Assembly: GCA_910585055.1 (NCBI GenBank)
Contig: CAJUBY010000048.1
Span: forward strand, 1-13,582
Direction of reading: 5' to 3'
DNA length: 13,582 nt
From: an uncultured Christensenella sp.
Lineage (GTDB): Bacteria; Bacillota; Clostridia; Christensenellales; Pumilibacteraceae
Each line of letters opens with the position of its first letter. The stretch's first letter is position 1. Positions 1 through 6,174 of this stretch are shown here, in pieces. The notes beneath the pieces are model-generated. The model had not been told where the DNA came from. It saw only the letters and a list, made by a program, of their open reading frames with translations, and did not search any database. The position numbers and the translations under genes are program-made.

Positions 1-20
1 TAGGGCTTTTGCCCGCATAT

Positions 21-51
21 GAGAAACCCCCGGCTTCGCCGGGGGAGTTTC
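21..51. terminator. GC-rich hairpin, terminator-like
   Basis: CCCCCGGC (27-34), loop TTC and GCCGGGGG (38-45) form a perfect 8-bp stem. It can be extended by GAAA/TTTC at the base across a small bulge. Neither side has a clear T-run, so termination is plausible but not certain. It probably closes a gene lying left of the window. A smaller GGGC-TTTT-GCCC hairpin sits at 3-14. Confidence 0.5.
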
Positions 52-63
52 ATTGCAAAATAC

Positions 64-92
64 TTGTGTAAATCAAGTAAATATGCTATACT
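64..92 (+). promoter_or_regulatory. Extended -10 sigma-A promoter
   Basis: TTGTGT (64-69), a 17-bp spacer and TATACT (87-92), with TG one base upstream of the -10 (84-85), give an extended -10 promoter. A 13-bp palindrome (TACTG-ACG-CAGTA, 89-101) overlaps the -10 and the predicted start, and could be an operator or simply the 5' end of the transcript. The hpt promoter uses the same TGC-TATACT element. Confidence 0.65.
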
Positions 93-98
93 GACGCA

Positions 99-198
99 GT
101 AAGGTATGAAAAGCCCCTAAATGTGGTTAAAACGGTAGGCAGTATTTTCGTCCTACAAACACAAAACAGAAACCGCCTACGGGCGGTTTTTGTTTTGT
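99..198 (+). ncRNA. Putative small RNA or leader/attenuator RNA
   Basis: A transcript starting about 7 bases after the -10 at 87-92 would reach the strong hairpin at 161-198, giving about 100 nt with no credible ORF. Inside it, GTAGG (135-139) can pair with CCTAC (152-156) as a local hairpin. Alternatively GTAGGC (135-140) can pair with GCCTAC (175-180), which lies at the tip of the terminator stem. These pairings exclude each other, as in an attenuator, although the terminator stem is far longer than the 6-bp alternative. I do not recognise a known riboswitch, 6S RNA or SRP RNA. The downstream target, if it is a leader, would be the unexplained tract that follows. Confidence 0.4.
161..198. 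terminator. Intrinsic terminator, possibly bidirectional
   Basis: ACAAAACAGAAACCGCC (161-177) pairs with GGCGGTTTTTGTTTTGT (182-198) over 17 bp with one G-U wobble and a TACG loop. The 3' arm supplies a T-rich stretch immediately after the GC core (187-196). On the opposite strand the 5' arm does the same, so it can work in both directions. Confidence 0.75.
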
Positions 199-985
199 AT
201 GAAGCATACAGACAATACCGTCGATAATATTCTTACAGATACTACTTTAACAATCGGAACAGAAGAAACCGTACCGTGAAAAATGTCACAGAAATAAAAG
301 ACATACAACGAAGCCGAAAGGAAATAACCAAGAAAAAGAACTAAACGTTATCCGAAATGGAAGAGTTGCGAAGGATAAGAGCGAGATGAGAGATAACGAA
401 GCCGGAACGGATCTCGTAAGAAGGAATGGGGATACCGACGAGAGAAGAAAGAAGAGAGTGGATATTGTCCGCGCGACGCAAAGCGTAAGAAATATCTCTG
501 GAAACAGACTTGAGACTGACGGAAAAGAAAGAAGCGGTATCGCGGTAAACAGAGGAAAGAGAAGGAGCGGACAAGAAAGAGTAAAGAGAGACGGCGTGAA
601 CGAGATACTTGAAACCGAGAAGGCAAGGAGAAACGCCGCATTTAAGGACGAGTGAAGAAGCGTGAGTGAGAGAGGAAGAAGGTAAAGAAGACATGATAAA
701 AGACTCCTGAAAAAAAGACAGAGTGGAGAACCGGGGAGAGGAGAGGTAATATATTACACAGTAATAGGACGGAGAAAAGAGTGGATTCGGGAACCGGAAG
801 AAGCAAAAAAATTTTGCGAGAACTTAAATTACTTATTAATACACTTTTCGACTGTAATATACGATAAAACAAAATCGATCGAGATAGCTATAAATATACG
901 AAACGATTTGTGCAAAAAGTAAAGCAACTTATAATTTTCGACCGGGAATAATTGTAAACAGACTCCGACAGGGGCGAGCGTAAAA
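199..985. other. Purine-rich stretch without a supported gene
   Basis: No convincing protein gene is seen. Counting by hand, about 75% of bases from 361 to 780 are A or G on the + strand, well above the neighbouring genes. Open frames exist on both strands here, but a strand so skewed makes few stop codons, and their products (Arg/Glu/Lys-rich on +, Ser/Leu/Phe-rich on -) look compositional. Short perfect helices are scattered along it: 348-353/373-378, 382-387/411-416, 461-466/491-496 enclosing ACGC-AAA-GCGT at 476-486, 592-597/633-638, 752-757/761-766 and GCAAAA-AAA-TTTTGC at 803-817. It could be a structured non-coding RNA, decayed sequence or an intergenic spacer. No strong promoter was found directly in front of it. 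Confidence 0.4.
908..935 (+). promoter_or_regulatory. Candidate promoter for small ORF
   Basis: TTGTGC (908-913), a 16-bp spacer and TATAAT (930-935). The -10 is perfect and the -35 keeps TTG. Transcription would start near 942 and run into the small ORF at 1002. The region is AT-rich, so a chance match is possible. Confidence 0.4.
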
Positions 986-1001
986 ATGAATTTGTACAAC
1001 T

Positions 1002-1178
1002 ATGACCGTAAAAGGAAAAGCGTACTTTATCTGCGAAATCACGCCGCACAAGCGAGACAATGAATTTACAGGCTTTAATACAAAAGCGGAGGGCAACGGC
1101 ACGAATTTTCACAAAGGGATAAAGATAGAAAAAGATACGGTATTTTATTCGGTTTATAAAGAAAATGAATACAGTTAG
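1002..1178 (+). CDS. Possible small protein, 58 aa, function unknown
   Basis: Reading from ATG 1002 to TAG 1176-1178 gives a 58-residue soluble product with a balanced, natural-looking composition: it begins MTVKGKAYFICEITPHKRDN and ends in a charged, aromatic segment (KDTVFYSVYKENEYS). I do not recognise the family. A TGA at 987-989 closes the frame upstream, so 1002 is the only ATG start. No good ribosome-binding site precedes it. AGGGG at 970-974 is better placed for an overlapping 25-codon ORF at 986-1063 in another frame, which might act as a leader peptide. Support comes from the promoter at 908-935 and the inverted repeat at 1201-1244, which falls between this ORF and the convergent repressor gene. 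It could equally be a gene remnant. Confidence 0.3.
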   Translation: MTVKGKAYFICEITPHKRDNEFTGFNTKAEGNGTNFHKGIKIEKDTVFYSVYKENEYS

Positions 1179-1200
1179 ATTTAAGTGCGGAAGCAATACG

Positions 1201-1244
1201 GATAATAGGACGGATCATAAATTTATATGATCACGGCTATTATC
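1201..1244. repeat. Large inverted repeat between convergent genes
   Basis: GATAATAG (1201-1208) matches CTATTATC (1237-1244) and GATCATA (1213-1219) matches TATGATC (1226-1232). The two stems are separated by a 4x4 internal loop and capped by AATTTA. The right arm includes the stop codon of the repressor gene (1240-1242). The position suggests a bidirectional terminator, but there is no T-run on either side, so a transcript-end stabiliser or a protein-binding site is also possible. Confidence 0.5.
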
Positions 1245-1449
1245 GGAGATCGCCGTTTATTAGCTCATTCGGACTGACTTTGAATATTTCGCATAGTCTG
1301 CGTAACATGTGTATGTTGGGTTCGGATCTGCCTTGTTCCCAATTGGCATAGCAACTTTCCACTACATTAAGTTGTTCGGCTATCTGCTTTTGAGTGAGAT
1401 TGCATAATTTTCTGGTTTCTTTCAAATTTTTACAAAACAATTTATCCAT
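1240..1449 (-). CDS. XRE-family HTH transcriptional regulator
   Basis: A 69-residue protein that is almost entirely one Cro/C1-type helix-turn-helix domain. The pattern LTQKQIAEQLNV...YANWEQGRSEP (residues 18-44) is the classical XRE recognition unit, followed by the third and fourth helices (HMLRRLCEIFKVSPNELING). It has no sensor or dimerisation domain beyond the fold, so it is a minimal DNA-binding repressor. It is divergent from the membrane-protein gene at 1561. The shared intergenic region carries two copies of a 17-bp palindrome, the probable operator. The start is fixed: an in-frame stop lies just upstream, and no Shine-Dalgarno precedes ATG 1449-1447. A -10 like TAAAAT (1456-1461, - strand) lies only 6 bases from the ATG, so the mRNA may be leaderless. 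Autorepression is inferred from operator positions. Confidence 0.9.
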   Translation of the reverse strand: MDKLFCKNLKETRKLCNLTQKQIAEQLNVVESCYANWEQGRSEPNIHMLRRLCEIFKVSPNELINGDLR

Positions 1450-1455
1450 ATAAAA

Positions 1456-1484
1456 ATTTTACAATTCACTAGACAAAATGTCTT
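1456..1484 (-). promoter_or_regulatory. Promoter of the XRE regulator gene
   Basis: Read on the - strand: AAGACA (1484-1479), a 17-bp spacer and TAAAAT (1461-1456). The -10 ends 6 bases before the ATG at 1449, placing the transcription start at or next to the start codon. Operator 1 (1469-1485) covers the -35 and part of the spacer. Confidence 0.5.
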
Positions 1485-1485
1485 G
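1469..1485. promoter_or_regulatory. Operator 1, 17-bp imperfect palindrome
   Basis: CTAGAC-AAAAT-GTCTTG, palindromic with one mismatch. It has the same architecture as operator 2 (CTAGA[C/T]-AAAA[T/C]-[G/A]TCT). It overlaps the -35 of the regulator's own promoter and touches the first three bases of the TTGACA of the divergent promoter. The likely ligand is the XRE protein encoded next to it; this is an inference from position and symmetry. Confidence 0.7.
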
Positions 1486-1511
1486 ACACTAGATAAAACA
1501 TCTAGTATAAT
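1483..1511 (+). promoter_or_regulatory. Full-consensus sigma-A promoter
   Basis: TTGACA (1483-1488), exactly 17 bp and TATAAT (1506-1511), a perfect match in both hexamers and spacing. It faces the membrane-protein gene at 1561, with a leader of about 43 nt. A promoter this strong with an operator filling its spacer is typical of a gene held off until a repressor is released. Confidence 0.9.
1489..1505. promoter_or_regulatory. Operator 2, 17-bp perfect palindrome
   Basis: CTAGAT-AAAAC-ATCTAG has perfect 6-bp arms. It occupies exactly the 17-bp spacer between -35 and -10 of the + promoter. Its centre lies 20 bp from that of operator 1, about two helical turns, so two repressor dimers could bind the same face of the DNA. 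Confidence 0.75.
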
Positions 1512-1560
1512 GAGGTTGTTGCGATAGTTTGTTCGTATAAAATATTATGTCGGGTGTGTT

Positions 1561-1992
1561 ATGAATAGGAAATTTAACAAAAACGATAGGGCTCTGTTTC
1601 ATGCTTATGTGATGGTAGATATAGTTTCCGCGGCCATATTGATATTGGGGATCGTATACGGGATTATAACGATCATTAACGGAGCATATTTAAGCGCGTG
1701 GATAATTGTTTGGGGAGTAATAATGATCGTTTTGATATCGCCCATCATTGCGTTTGTTTATTGGATAGTCAATAAATTGCTTATCAATATGTGTTGCGAT
1801 ATCAAGCTTATACGGAATAAGCTTTACGGCATCGATAACGATTATCTGCACGGTTTGACCGGAGACGACAGACTCGGCGGTAATATTTTTAATGACCGCG
1901 AAAAACGCATGAGATCCGAAACAAGCGATTCGCTTGATAATGTTCATGACAGTATATCTTCCGGTAACGCGGAAACGGGCGAGATAAAATGA
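1561..1992 (+). CDS. Two-helix membrane protein, repressor-controlled, unknown function
   Basis: A 143-residue protein with two hydrophobic segments, about residues 16-39 and 46-71. The connecting turn is very short (helical hairpin), and a hydrophilic C-terminal half of about 70 residues is rich in Asp, Asn, Ser and Lys and likely disordered at the end. The basic N-terminus (MNRKFNKNDR) suggests both ends are cytoplasmic. I do not recognise a named family; small two-helix proteins of this shape are common and mostly uncharacterised in Firmicutes. The gene is driven by the consensus promoter at 1483-1511 and divergent from the XRE gene, so it is the probable target of that repressor. The ribosome-binding site is weak (GGGTG at 1552-1556). 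The downstream gap to 2128 holds no further gene. Confidence 0.7.
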   Translation: MNRKFNKNDRALFHAYVMVDIVSAAILILGIVYGIITIINGAYLSAWIIVWGVIMIVLISPIIAFVYWIVNKLLINMCCDIKLIRNKLYGIDNDYLHGLTGDDRLGGNIFNDREKRMRSETSDSLDNVHDSISSGNAETGEIK

Positions 1993-2128
1993 AGAACTAC
2001 ATGTACCGACTGACGTAGACAAATGCGACAAGCGTTAAATCAATAAGTACGTAATATGTTACTTTTCGCATCGTTTCGAAGTCGGTAATAAGTCGGATGA
2101 CTCAAACTTGAATTTTTGCAATATAAAA

Positions 2129-2165
2129 GCGGCAAAGATCACACAGTTCACGTGATTTTTGCCGC
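2129..2165 (-). terminator. Terminator of apeA
   Basis: GCGGCAAAGATCAC (2129-2142) pairs with GTGATTTTTGCCGC (2152-2165), 14 bp with one G-U wobble and a 9-nt loop. Reading on the - strand the stem is followed by TTTTATATTG, the expected T-rich tail, so it terminates apeA, whose stop lies about 55 bases upstream on that strand. It may also stop transcripts from the + strand gene ending at 1992. Confidence 0.8.
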
Positions 2166-2218
2166 AGTAGGGTTTGATGGAAAAGATAATAACCGAAATA
2201 CGGTAAAAGCGTAAGTTG

Positions 2219-3580
2219 TTATTTTATAAAAGCGCAAAAAGCTTTGTACGCCGAGTAGACGTCGGCTTTGGACACCAACTCGTAAGGTGCGTGCATGGAA
2301 AGTACAGGCACGCCCATATCAACGGTATCGATATTGTTTTTTGCGATATATTTCGCTACGGTGCCGCCGCCACCGAGATCGACTCTGCCGAGTTCGCCGG
2401 TCTGCCAGATAACGCCGTAGCGGTCGAACACGCCGCGTAGATAACCTATGTATTCCGCAGATGCGTCGTTGGAACCCGATTTGCCGCGCGCACCGGTAAA
2501 TTTATTCATGGTAACGCCGCAGTTTACCATACCTACGTTGTTTTCTTCGAAAGCGGATGCAAAGCCTGGGTCGTACGCCGCCGTTACGTCGGCGGAAATG
2601 CACATCGAGTTAGAGCGGAGCACTGCCGGATTGACACCGTAGCTTTTGGCGATCTCGTTTAGTATATCGTCAATGAGGACGCACTGCATACCCGTATTGC
2701 CTTCCGATCCTATTTCTTCTTTGTCGGCAAGTATTGTAAGCACGGTCTGTTCGGTTTCCGTTTGCAGCGCGGCGGTTATCTCGGGATATGCGCAAACGCT
2801 GTCGTCATGACCGTAGGCTGCGATAAACGCGCGGTCGATCCCGACGTCTTTCGCTTTGGCTGCAGGTACGGCTTGTAATTCGGCGGATAAAAAATCCTCT
2901 TCGATCATGCCGTATTTTTCGTTTAACAGTTTTAATACGCCATTTTTGACCGAGTTTTTTTCGTCGCCTTTTTGCGGTATTCCGCCTATCAGTATATTGA
3001 GGTTTTCGGCTTCGAAACCTTCGCCGATCGTCTTTTTATTGAGATCCTGGGAAAGATGGGGGAGCAGATCGGTTATGTAAAAAACCGGATCGCAATCGTT
3101 TTCGCCTATGCCGACGGTTATTTTTCTGCCGTCTTTAAGTACGACCGTACCGTGTAACGCAAGAGGGATAGTCAGCCAATGATATTTTTTTATGCCGCCG
3201 TAATAATGTGTTTTGAGATACGCGGCGCCGGCTTTTTCGTAAAGCGGAACTTGTTTAAGGTCCAGTCTGGGACTGTCTATATGCGCGACGAGTATGCGCA
3301 CGCCGTTTTTAGCGATGTCGGCGGAACCGGCGCGAAGTATAAACAGGCTCTTCCCCCGGTTGTTGTAGTAAAGTTTATCGCCTTTATTTATTTTACCGCC
3401 CAATGTGTACGGTTTATACCCGGCTTTTTCTGCCATGGCAACGGTTTCCGTCACGGCTTCGCGTTCGGTCTTTGCACCGTCCAAAAATTTTTTATAGCCT
3501 TCGCAGTAATCGAAGATACGCTTCAGTTCGGTATCGTCGGCTTCGGCATACACGTTGCGTTTTTTGTAAGTCAGTTCCAT
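2219..3580 (-). CDS. apeA: M18 family aminopeptidase (ApeA type)
   Basis: A cytosolic, metal-dependent aminopeptidase of MEROPS family M18, expected to release N-terminal residues from peptides during protein turnover. The 453-residue length is normal for this family. Visible landmarks: AHIDSPRLDLKQ (residues 99-110) with metal-binding His100; THYYGGIKKYHW (124-135), typical of the ApeA branch; YGHDDSV (256-262) with the Asp ligand; DKEEIGSEG (286-294) with the catalytic/metal Glu pair; SADV (329-332); and SMHAPYE (428-434) with the last His ligand. There is no signal peptide. ATG 3580-3578 is preceded by AAGGAGA at good spacing on the - strand. It is a single-gene unit with its own promoter (3611-3639) and terminator (2129-2165). 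No active-site residue appears to be missing. Confidence 0.95.
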   Translation of the reverse strand: MELTYKKRNVYAEADDTELKRIFDYCEGYKKFLDGAKTEREAVTETVAMAEKAGYKPYTLGGKINKGDKLYYNNRGKSLFILRAGSADIAKNGVRILVAHIDSPRLDLKQVPLYEKAGAAYLKTHYYGGIKKYHWLTIPLALHGTVVLKDGRKITVGIGENDCDPVFYITDLLPHLSQDLNKKTIGEGFEAENLNILIGGIPQKGDEKNSVKNGVLKLLNEKYGMIEEDFLSAELQAVPAAKAKDVGIDRAFIAAYGHDDSVCAYPEITAALQTETEQTVLTILADKEEIGSEGNTGMQCVLIDDILNEIAKSYGVNPAVLRSNSMCISADVTAAYDPGFASAFEENNVGMVNCGVTMNKFTGARGKSGSNDASAEYIGYLRGVFDRYGVIWQTGELGRVDLGGGGTVAKYIAKNNIDTVDMGVPVLSMHAPYELVSKADVYSAYKAFCAFIK

Positions 3581-3610
3581 ATGTGAGTTTCTCCTTAAGT
3601 CTTGTATAAC

Positions 3611-3639
3611 ATTATAATGTATGTACGCACAAAAAGCAA
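3611..3639 (-). promoter_or_regulatory. Promoter of apeA
   Basis: On the - strand: TTGCTT (3639-3634), a 17-bp spacer and TATAAT (3616-3611). The -10 is perfect. It lies about 30 bases upstream of the apeA start and is flanked by the 8-bp inverted repeat at 3624-3655. Confidence 0.75.
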
Positions 3640-3655
3640 GAATAATGTGTGCGTA
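3624..3655. repeat. 8-bp inverted repeat bracketing apeA -35
   Basis: TACGCACA (3624-3631) and TGTGCGTA (3648-3655) are perfect inverted copies separated by 16 bases. The apeA -35 hexamer lies between them, and the inner arm falls in the promoter spacer. This is a plausible operator for an unknown regulator. Confidence 0.4.
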
Positions 3656-3732
3656 ATGTGAAACGCCTTTTCCGCGCCTGCCGTTTGCGCAAAAAAATAC
3701 GAGAAAACGCCGTATAAATCTGTGTCAAATAA

Positions 3733-3761
3733 TTGCATATTTTGTCGTTGTGTGCTATACT
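3733..3761 (+). promoter_or_regulatory. Promoter of the hpt-permease unit
   Basis: TTGCAT (3733-3738), a 17-bp spacer and TATACT (3756-3761), with an extended -10 TG at 3753-3754. Transcription would start near 3768, downstream of the ATG at 3750. This excludes 3750 as the hpt start. Confidence 0.75.
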
Positions 3762-3800
3762 GTGAACGTTGTTTTCTACAATATTTTCACGGAGCCTACA

Positions 3801-4340
3801 ATGAACAAGGACTTGCAGAGCATAGTTCTCACAGAAGAGCAGATACGGGAAAAGGTAACGGCTGCCGCCGCTTGGTTGGATGAGCGTTATAAAGGTAAAA
3901 AACCGCTTGCAGTCAGCGTCCTCAAGGGCAGCGTAATGTTTTTCTGCGATCTTGTACGGGCAATGAATACTCCGGTGCAGATAGATTTTATGACGGTGTC
4001 ATCGTACGGCGCGTCGTCCGAAAGCTCGGGTATGCCCAAAATAGTGATGGATCTTGCCGCGTCGGTCAAAGGCCGCGACGTGCTGTTGGTGGAAGACATC
4101 GTAGATTCCGGGTATACGCTTCAGCGTATGCGAGATCTGTTGATAGGCCGCGGCGCACAATCGTTTACGGTCGTGGCGCTGTTCGATAAGCCGGCGCGCA
4201 GACAGGTGGACGTAAAAGCCGATTATGCCTGTTTCGAGATAGGCGACGAATTTATCGTCGGCTACGGTCTGGATTACGCTCAGCAATACCGCAATCTGCC
4301 GTATGTCGGCATTCTCAAACGCGAGATCTACGAAAAGTAG
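3801..4340 (+). CDS. hpt: Hypoxanthine(-guanine) phosphoribosyltransferase
   Basis: Converts hypoxanthine and guanine with PRPP to IMP and GMP in cytosolic purine salvage. The 179 residues match the usual length of bacterial Hpt. Motifs: LKGS (41-44), the non-proline cis-peptide loop that binds pyrophosphate; flexible-loop SSYG (67-70); the PRPP signature VLLVEDIVDSG (94-104) with the acidic pair Glu98-Asp99; base-contacting DKPARR (129-134); and DEFIVGYGLDYA (149-160). The open frame extends to an ATG at 3750, but that lies upstream of the promoter -10. ATG 3801 has GGAG at 3791-3794 and gives the normal N-terminus (MNKDLQSIVLTEEQI). The next gene, a purine permease, follows after 62 bases without a strong terminator, so import and salvage are probably co-transcribed. 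Confidence 0.95.
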   Translation: MNKDLQSIVLTEEQIREKVTAAAAWLDERYKGKKPLAVSVLKGSVMFFCDLVRAMNTPVQIDFMTVSSYGASSESSGMPKIVMDLAASVKGRDVLLVEDIVDSGYTLQRMRDLLIGRGAQSFTVVALFDKPARRQVDVKADYACFEIGDEFIVGYGLDYAQQYRNLPYVGILKREIYEK

Positions 4341-4402
4341 ACCGCGTTATTTATTTGTGACCGACCGAAATATCGGTTAAATAAAAAACAAAAGGAGTGT
4401 CT

Positions 4403-6097
4403 ATGGAAACAGAAGACAAGCAGACTGTTGCGGAACCGCAAGCGGGATCCGCATAACAGGACGCCGAACCGCAAACGCAGGTAAGCGCGGACGGAGCGGC
4501 GGTCACGTCGCCCGAATACAAGGGTTTTGCCGGAAAGCTCGATAAGTTTTTCGGTATAAGAAAATCGGGATCGACATTCCGTAAGGAGATCATAGGCGGA
4601 CTTGTAACGTTTATGGCTATGGTATACATCCTTATGGTCAACGCCAACATGTTTGCGCGTCCCGGTATCAATTTATTCGGGGACGACGGCGAAACCGTAA
4701 CTGCGATCTGGAACGTTTTCGGCGCGCACGATCCTGCGGCGTTCGGCTCGGCAAGCTCTGCGGCATACGGCGCTATTTACATAGCTACCGCATTGTCTGC
4801 CATAATAGGCACCATGCTTATGTCTTTGCTCGCGCGACTGCCTATGGCGCAGGCGAGCGGAATGGGACTTAACGCTTTCTTTGTTTATACCATTTGTTTG
4901 GGATTCGGTCTTTCGTATGCGAACGCGCTCGTTCTCGTATTGATCGACGGTGTCGTGTTTATACTGTTGACGGTCACAGGTTTGCGTAAAGTATTGTTTA
5001 ATGCAATACCTAAAGTAGTTCGTGTAGCCATCCCTGCGGGTATCGGATTGTTTATCGCTTTTATAGGTCTGCAAAACGTCGGGCTTGTTGTCGACGACGG
5101 TGCCACGCTCGTAAAGCTTGCTTCGTTCAACTTGCTCCCCGAAAGCATGGGCGGTTCGGCGACGTACGGTTCGGTAATGCCGCTTATTGTCACCATTCTC
5201 GGACTTATCGCAATTGCCGTTATGTCCAAGAAAGGCGTAAAAGGCGCGGTGCTTTGGTCGATACTCGGTTCCGCCGGTCTTTACTGGATATTCATGGCTA
5301 TCGGTTACGGATACGGCGATGCGGCTTGCAAAGGCGTGATCGACAGCTTTTCTTTCTCCAATCCGATCGACGCATTCAAAAATTGGGGCACAATGTCAGT
5401 CGGCAAAGTGTTCTCCGAAGGATTCGATTTCAGCGCATATACGGCTGTCAACGGCGGCGGCTCGCTCACGCTCGTTATCATCACATCGGCGCTTGCGTTC
5501 TGCATGGTCGATATGTTCGATACAATGGGCACGCTGTACGGCGCCTGCGCACGCGGCAATATGCTTAAGGAAGACGGTAGCATCCCCAATATGAACAAAG
5601 CTATGCTTTGCGACGCTGTAGCCACCACCACCGGCGCTGTCTGCGGAACTTCCACCGTTACGACGTTTGTGGAATCGTCGTCCGGTATAGCCGCCGGCGC
5701 GCGCACCGGTTTTTCGTCGCTCATCGTCGCAGCGTGCTTTGCAGTCGCTATGTTCATGAGCCCTATCGCCGAAATGATCCCGAGCGCGGCGACGTCCGTT
5801 GCGCTTATCTATGTCGGCGTTCTCATGATGAATTGTGTACGCGAGATCGAATGGACGGATGTTGCGGAAGCCGTTCCCGCGTTCCTTACAATTTCGATGA
5901 TGTCGTTTACTTATAACATCTCGTTCGGTATCGGTCTCGGCATTATTTCATGGCTGCTCATCAGGCTTTTCATCGACTTGATAAATGTATGCAGCAAAAA
6001 CAAAGCGGATACGGTTCCCGAAAAAGCTGAAAAGATAAACGTCGTTACCGTCGTTATCGCGGTCCTGTTCGTCTTGATGTTCTTCCTTACCCACTGA
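4403..6097 (+). CDS. NCS2 purine permease (PbuG/AzgA-like) with premature TAA in N-terminal tail
   Basis: A multi-spanning inner-membrane proton-coupled nucleobase transporter, probably for hypoxanthine/guanine/adenine. Landmarks, numbered from ATG 4403: FRKEIIGGLVTFMAMVYILMVN (59-80, first helix), PMAQASGMGLNAFF (147-160), GLFIAFIGLQNVG (145-157 in the protein counted from 4613), MVDMFDTMGTLYG (368-380) and CGTSTVTTFVESSSG (414-428), all typical of the PbuG/AzgA branch. ATG 4403 has a canonical AAGGAG (4392-4396), but codon 18 is TAA (4454-4456); the frame then stays open to TGA 6095-6097. The next ATG in frame, 4613, lies inside the first helix and has no ribosome-binding site, so a start there would lose conserved residues. 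Either this is a nonsense mutation in a non-essential tail (CAA to TAA is one change), a sequence error, or unusual re-initiation. It follows hpt, which fits purine uptake. Confidence 0.85.
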
Positions 6098-6107
6098 TTA
6101 CACAGGT

Positions 6108-6134
6108 TTATTCTTAAGGGATATCCCCGAATAA
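6108..6134. repeat. Small stem-loop after the permease gene
   Basis: TTATTC (6108-6113) pairs with GAATAA (6129-6134), enclosing GGG-ATAT-CCC (6118-6127). It is AT-rich and weak; it sits just upstream of the stronger terminator hairpin. Confidence 0.3.
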
Positions 6135-6139
6135 GATTT

Positions 6140-6174
6140 GCAAAGGCGTCTGTCGGCTCGACGGGCGCCTTTGC
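6140..6174 (+). terminator. Terminator-like hairpin after the permease gene
   Basis: GCAAAGGCG (6140-6148) pairs with CGCCTTTGC (6166-6174), and the inner segments extend the stem to 16 bp with two G-U pairs and a GCT loop. The downstream sequence (CGTTGTAG) is only mildly T-rich. It probably ends the hpt-permease transcript and separates it from the glycogen cluster. Confidence 0.65.

Noticed and set aside
1..122. Near inverted repeat between AGGGCTTTT (2-10) and AAAAGCCCCT (109-118) as possible mobile-element ends
   Set aside because: Arms differ in length by one base, are short, and enclose no transposase or target duplication.
341..694. Overlapping open frames on both strands in the purine-rich tract (for example 341-694 -, 348-641 -, 386-655 +)
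   Set aside because: A strand with about 75% purine yields few stop codons on its complement, so several frames stay open at once. The products are low-complexity, lack ribosome-binding sites and overlap each other.
986..1063. 25-codon ORF with a G-rich upstream element
   Set aside because: Too short to support as a gene; noted only as a possible leader for the ORF at 1002.
4403..6097. TAA reassigned to a sense codon
   Set aside because: glgB, glgA and glgP all end at TAA exactly where their families should end, so TAA works as a stop here.
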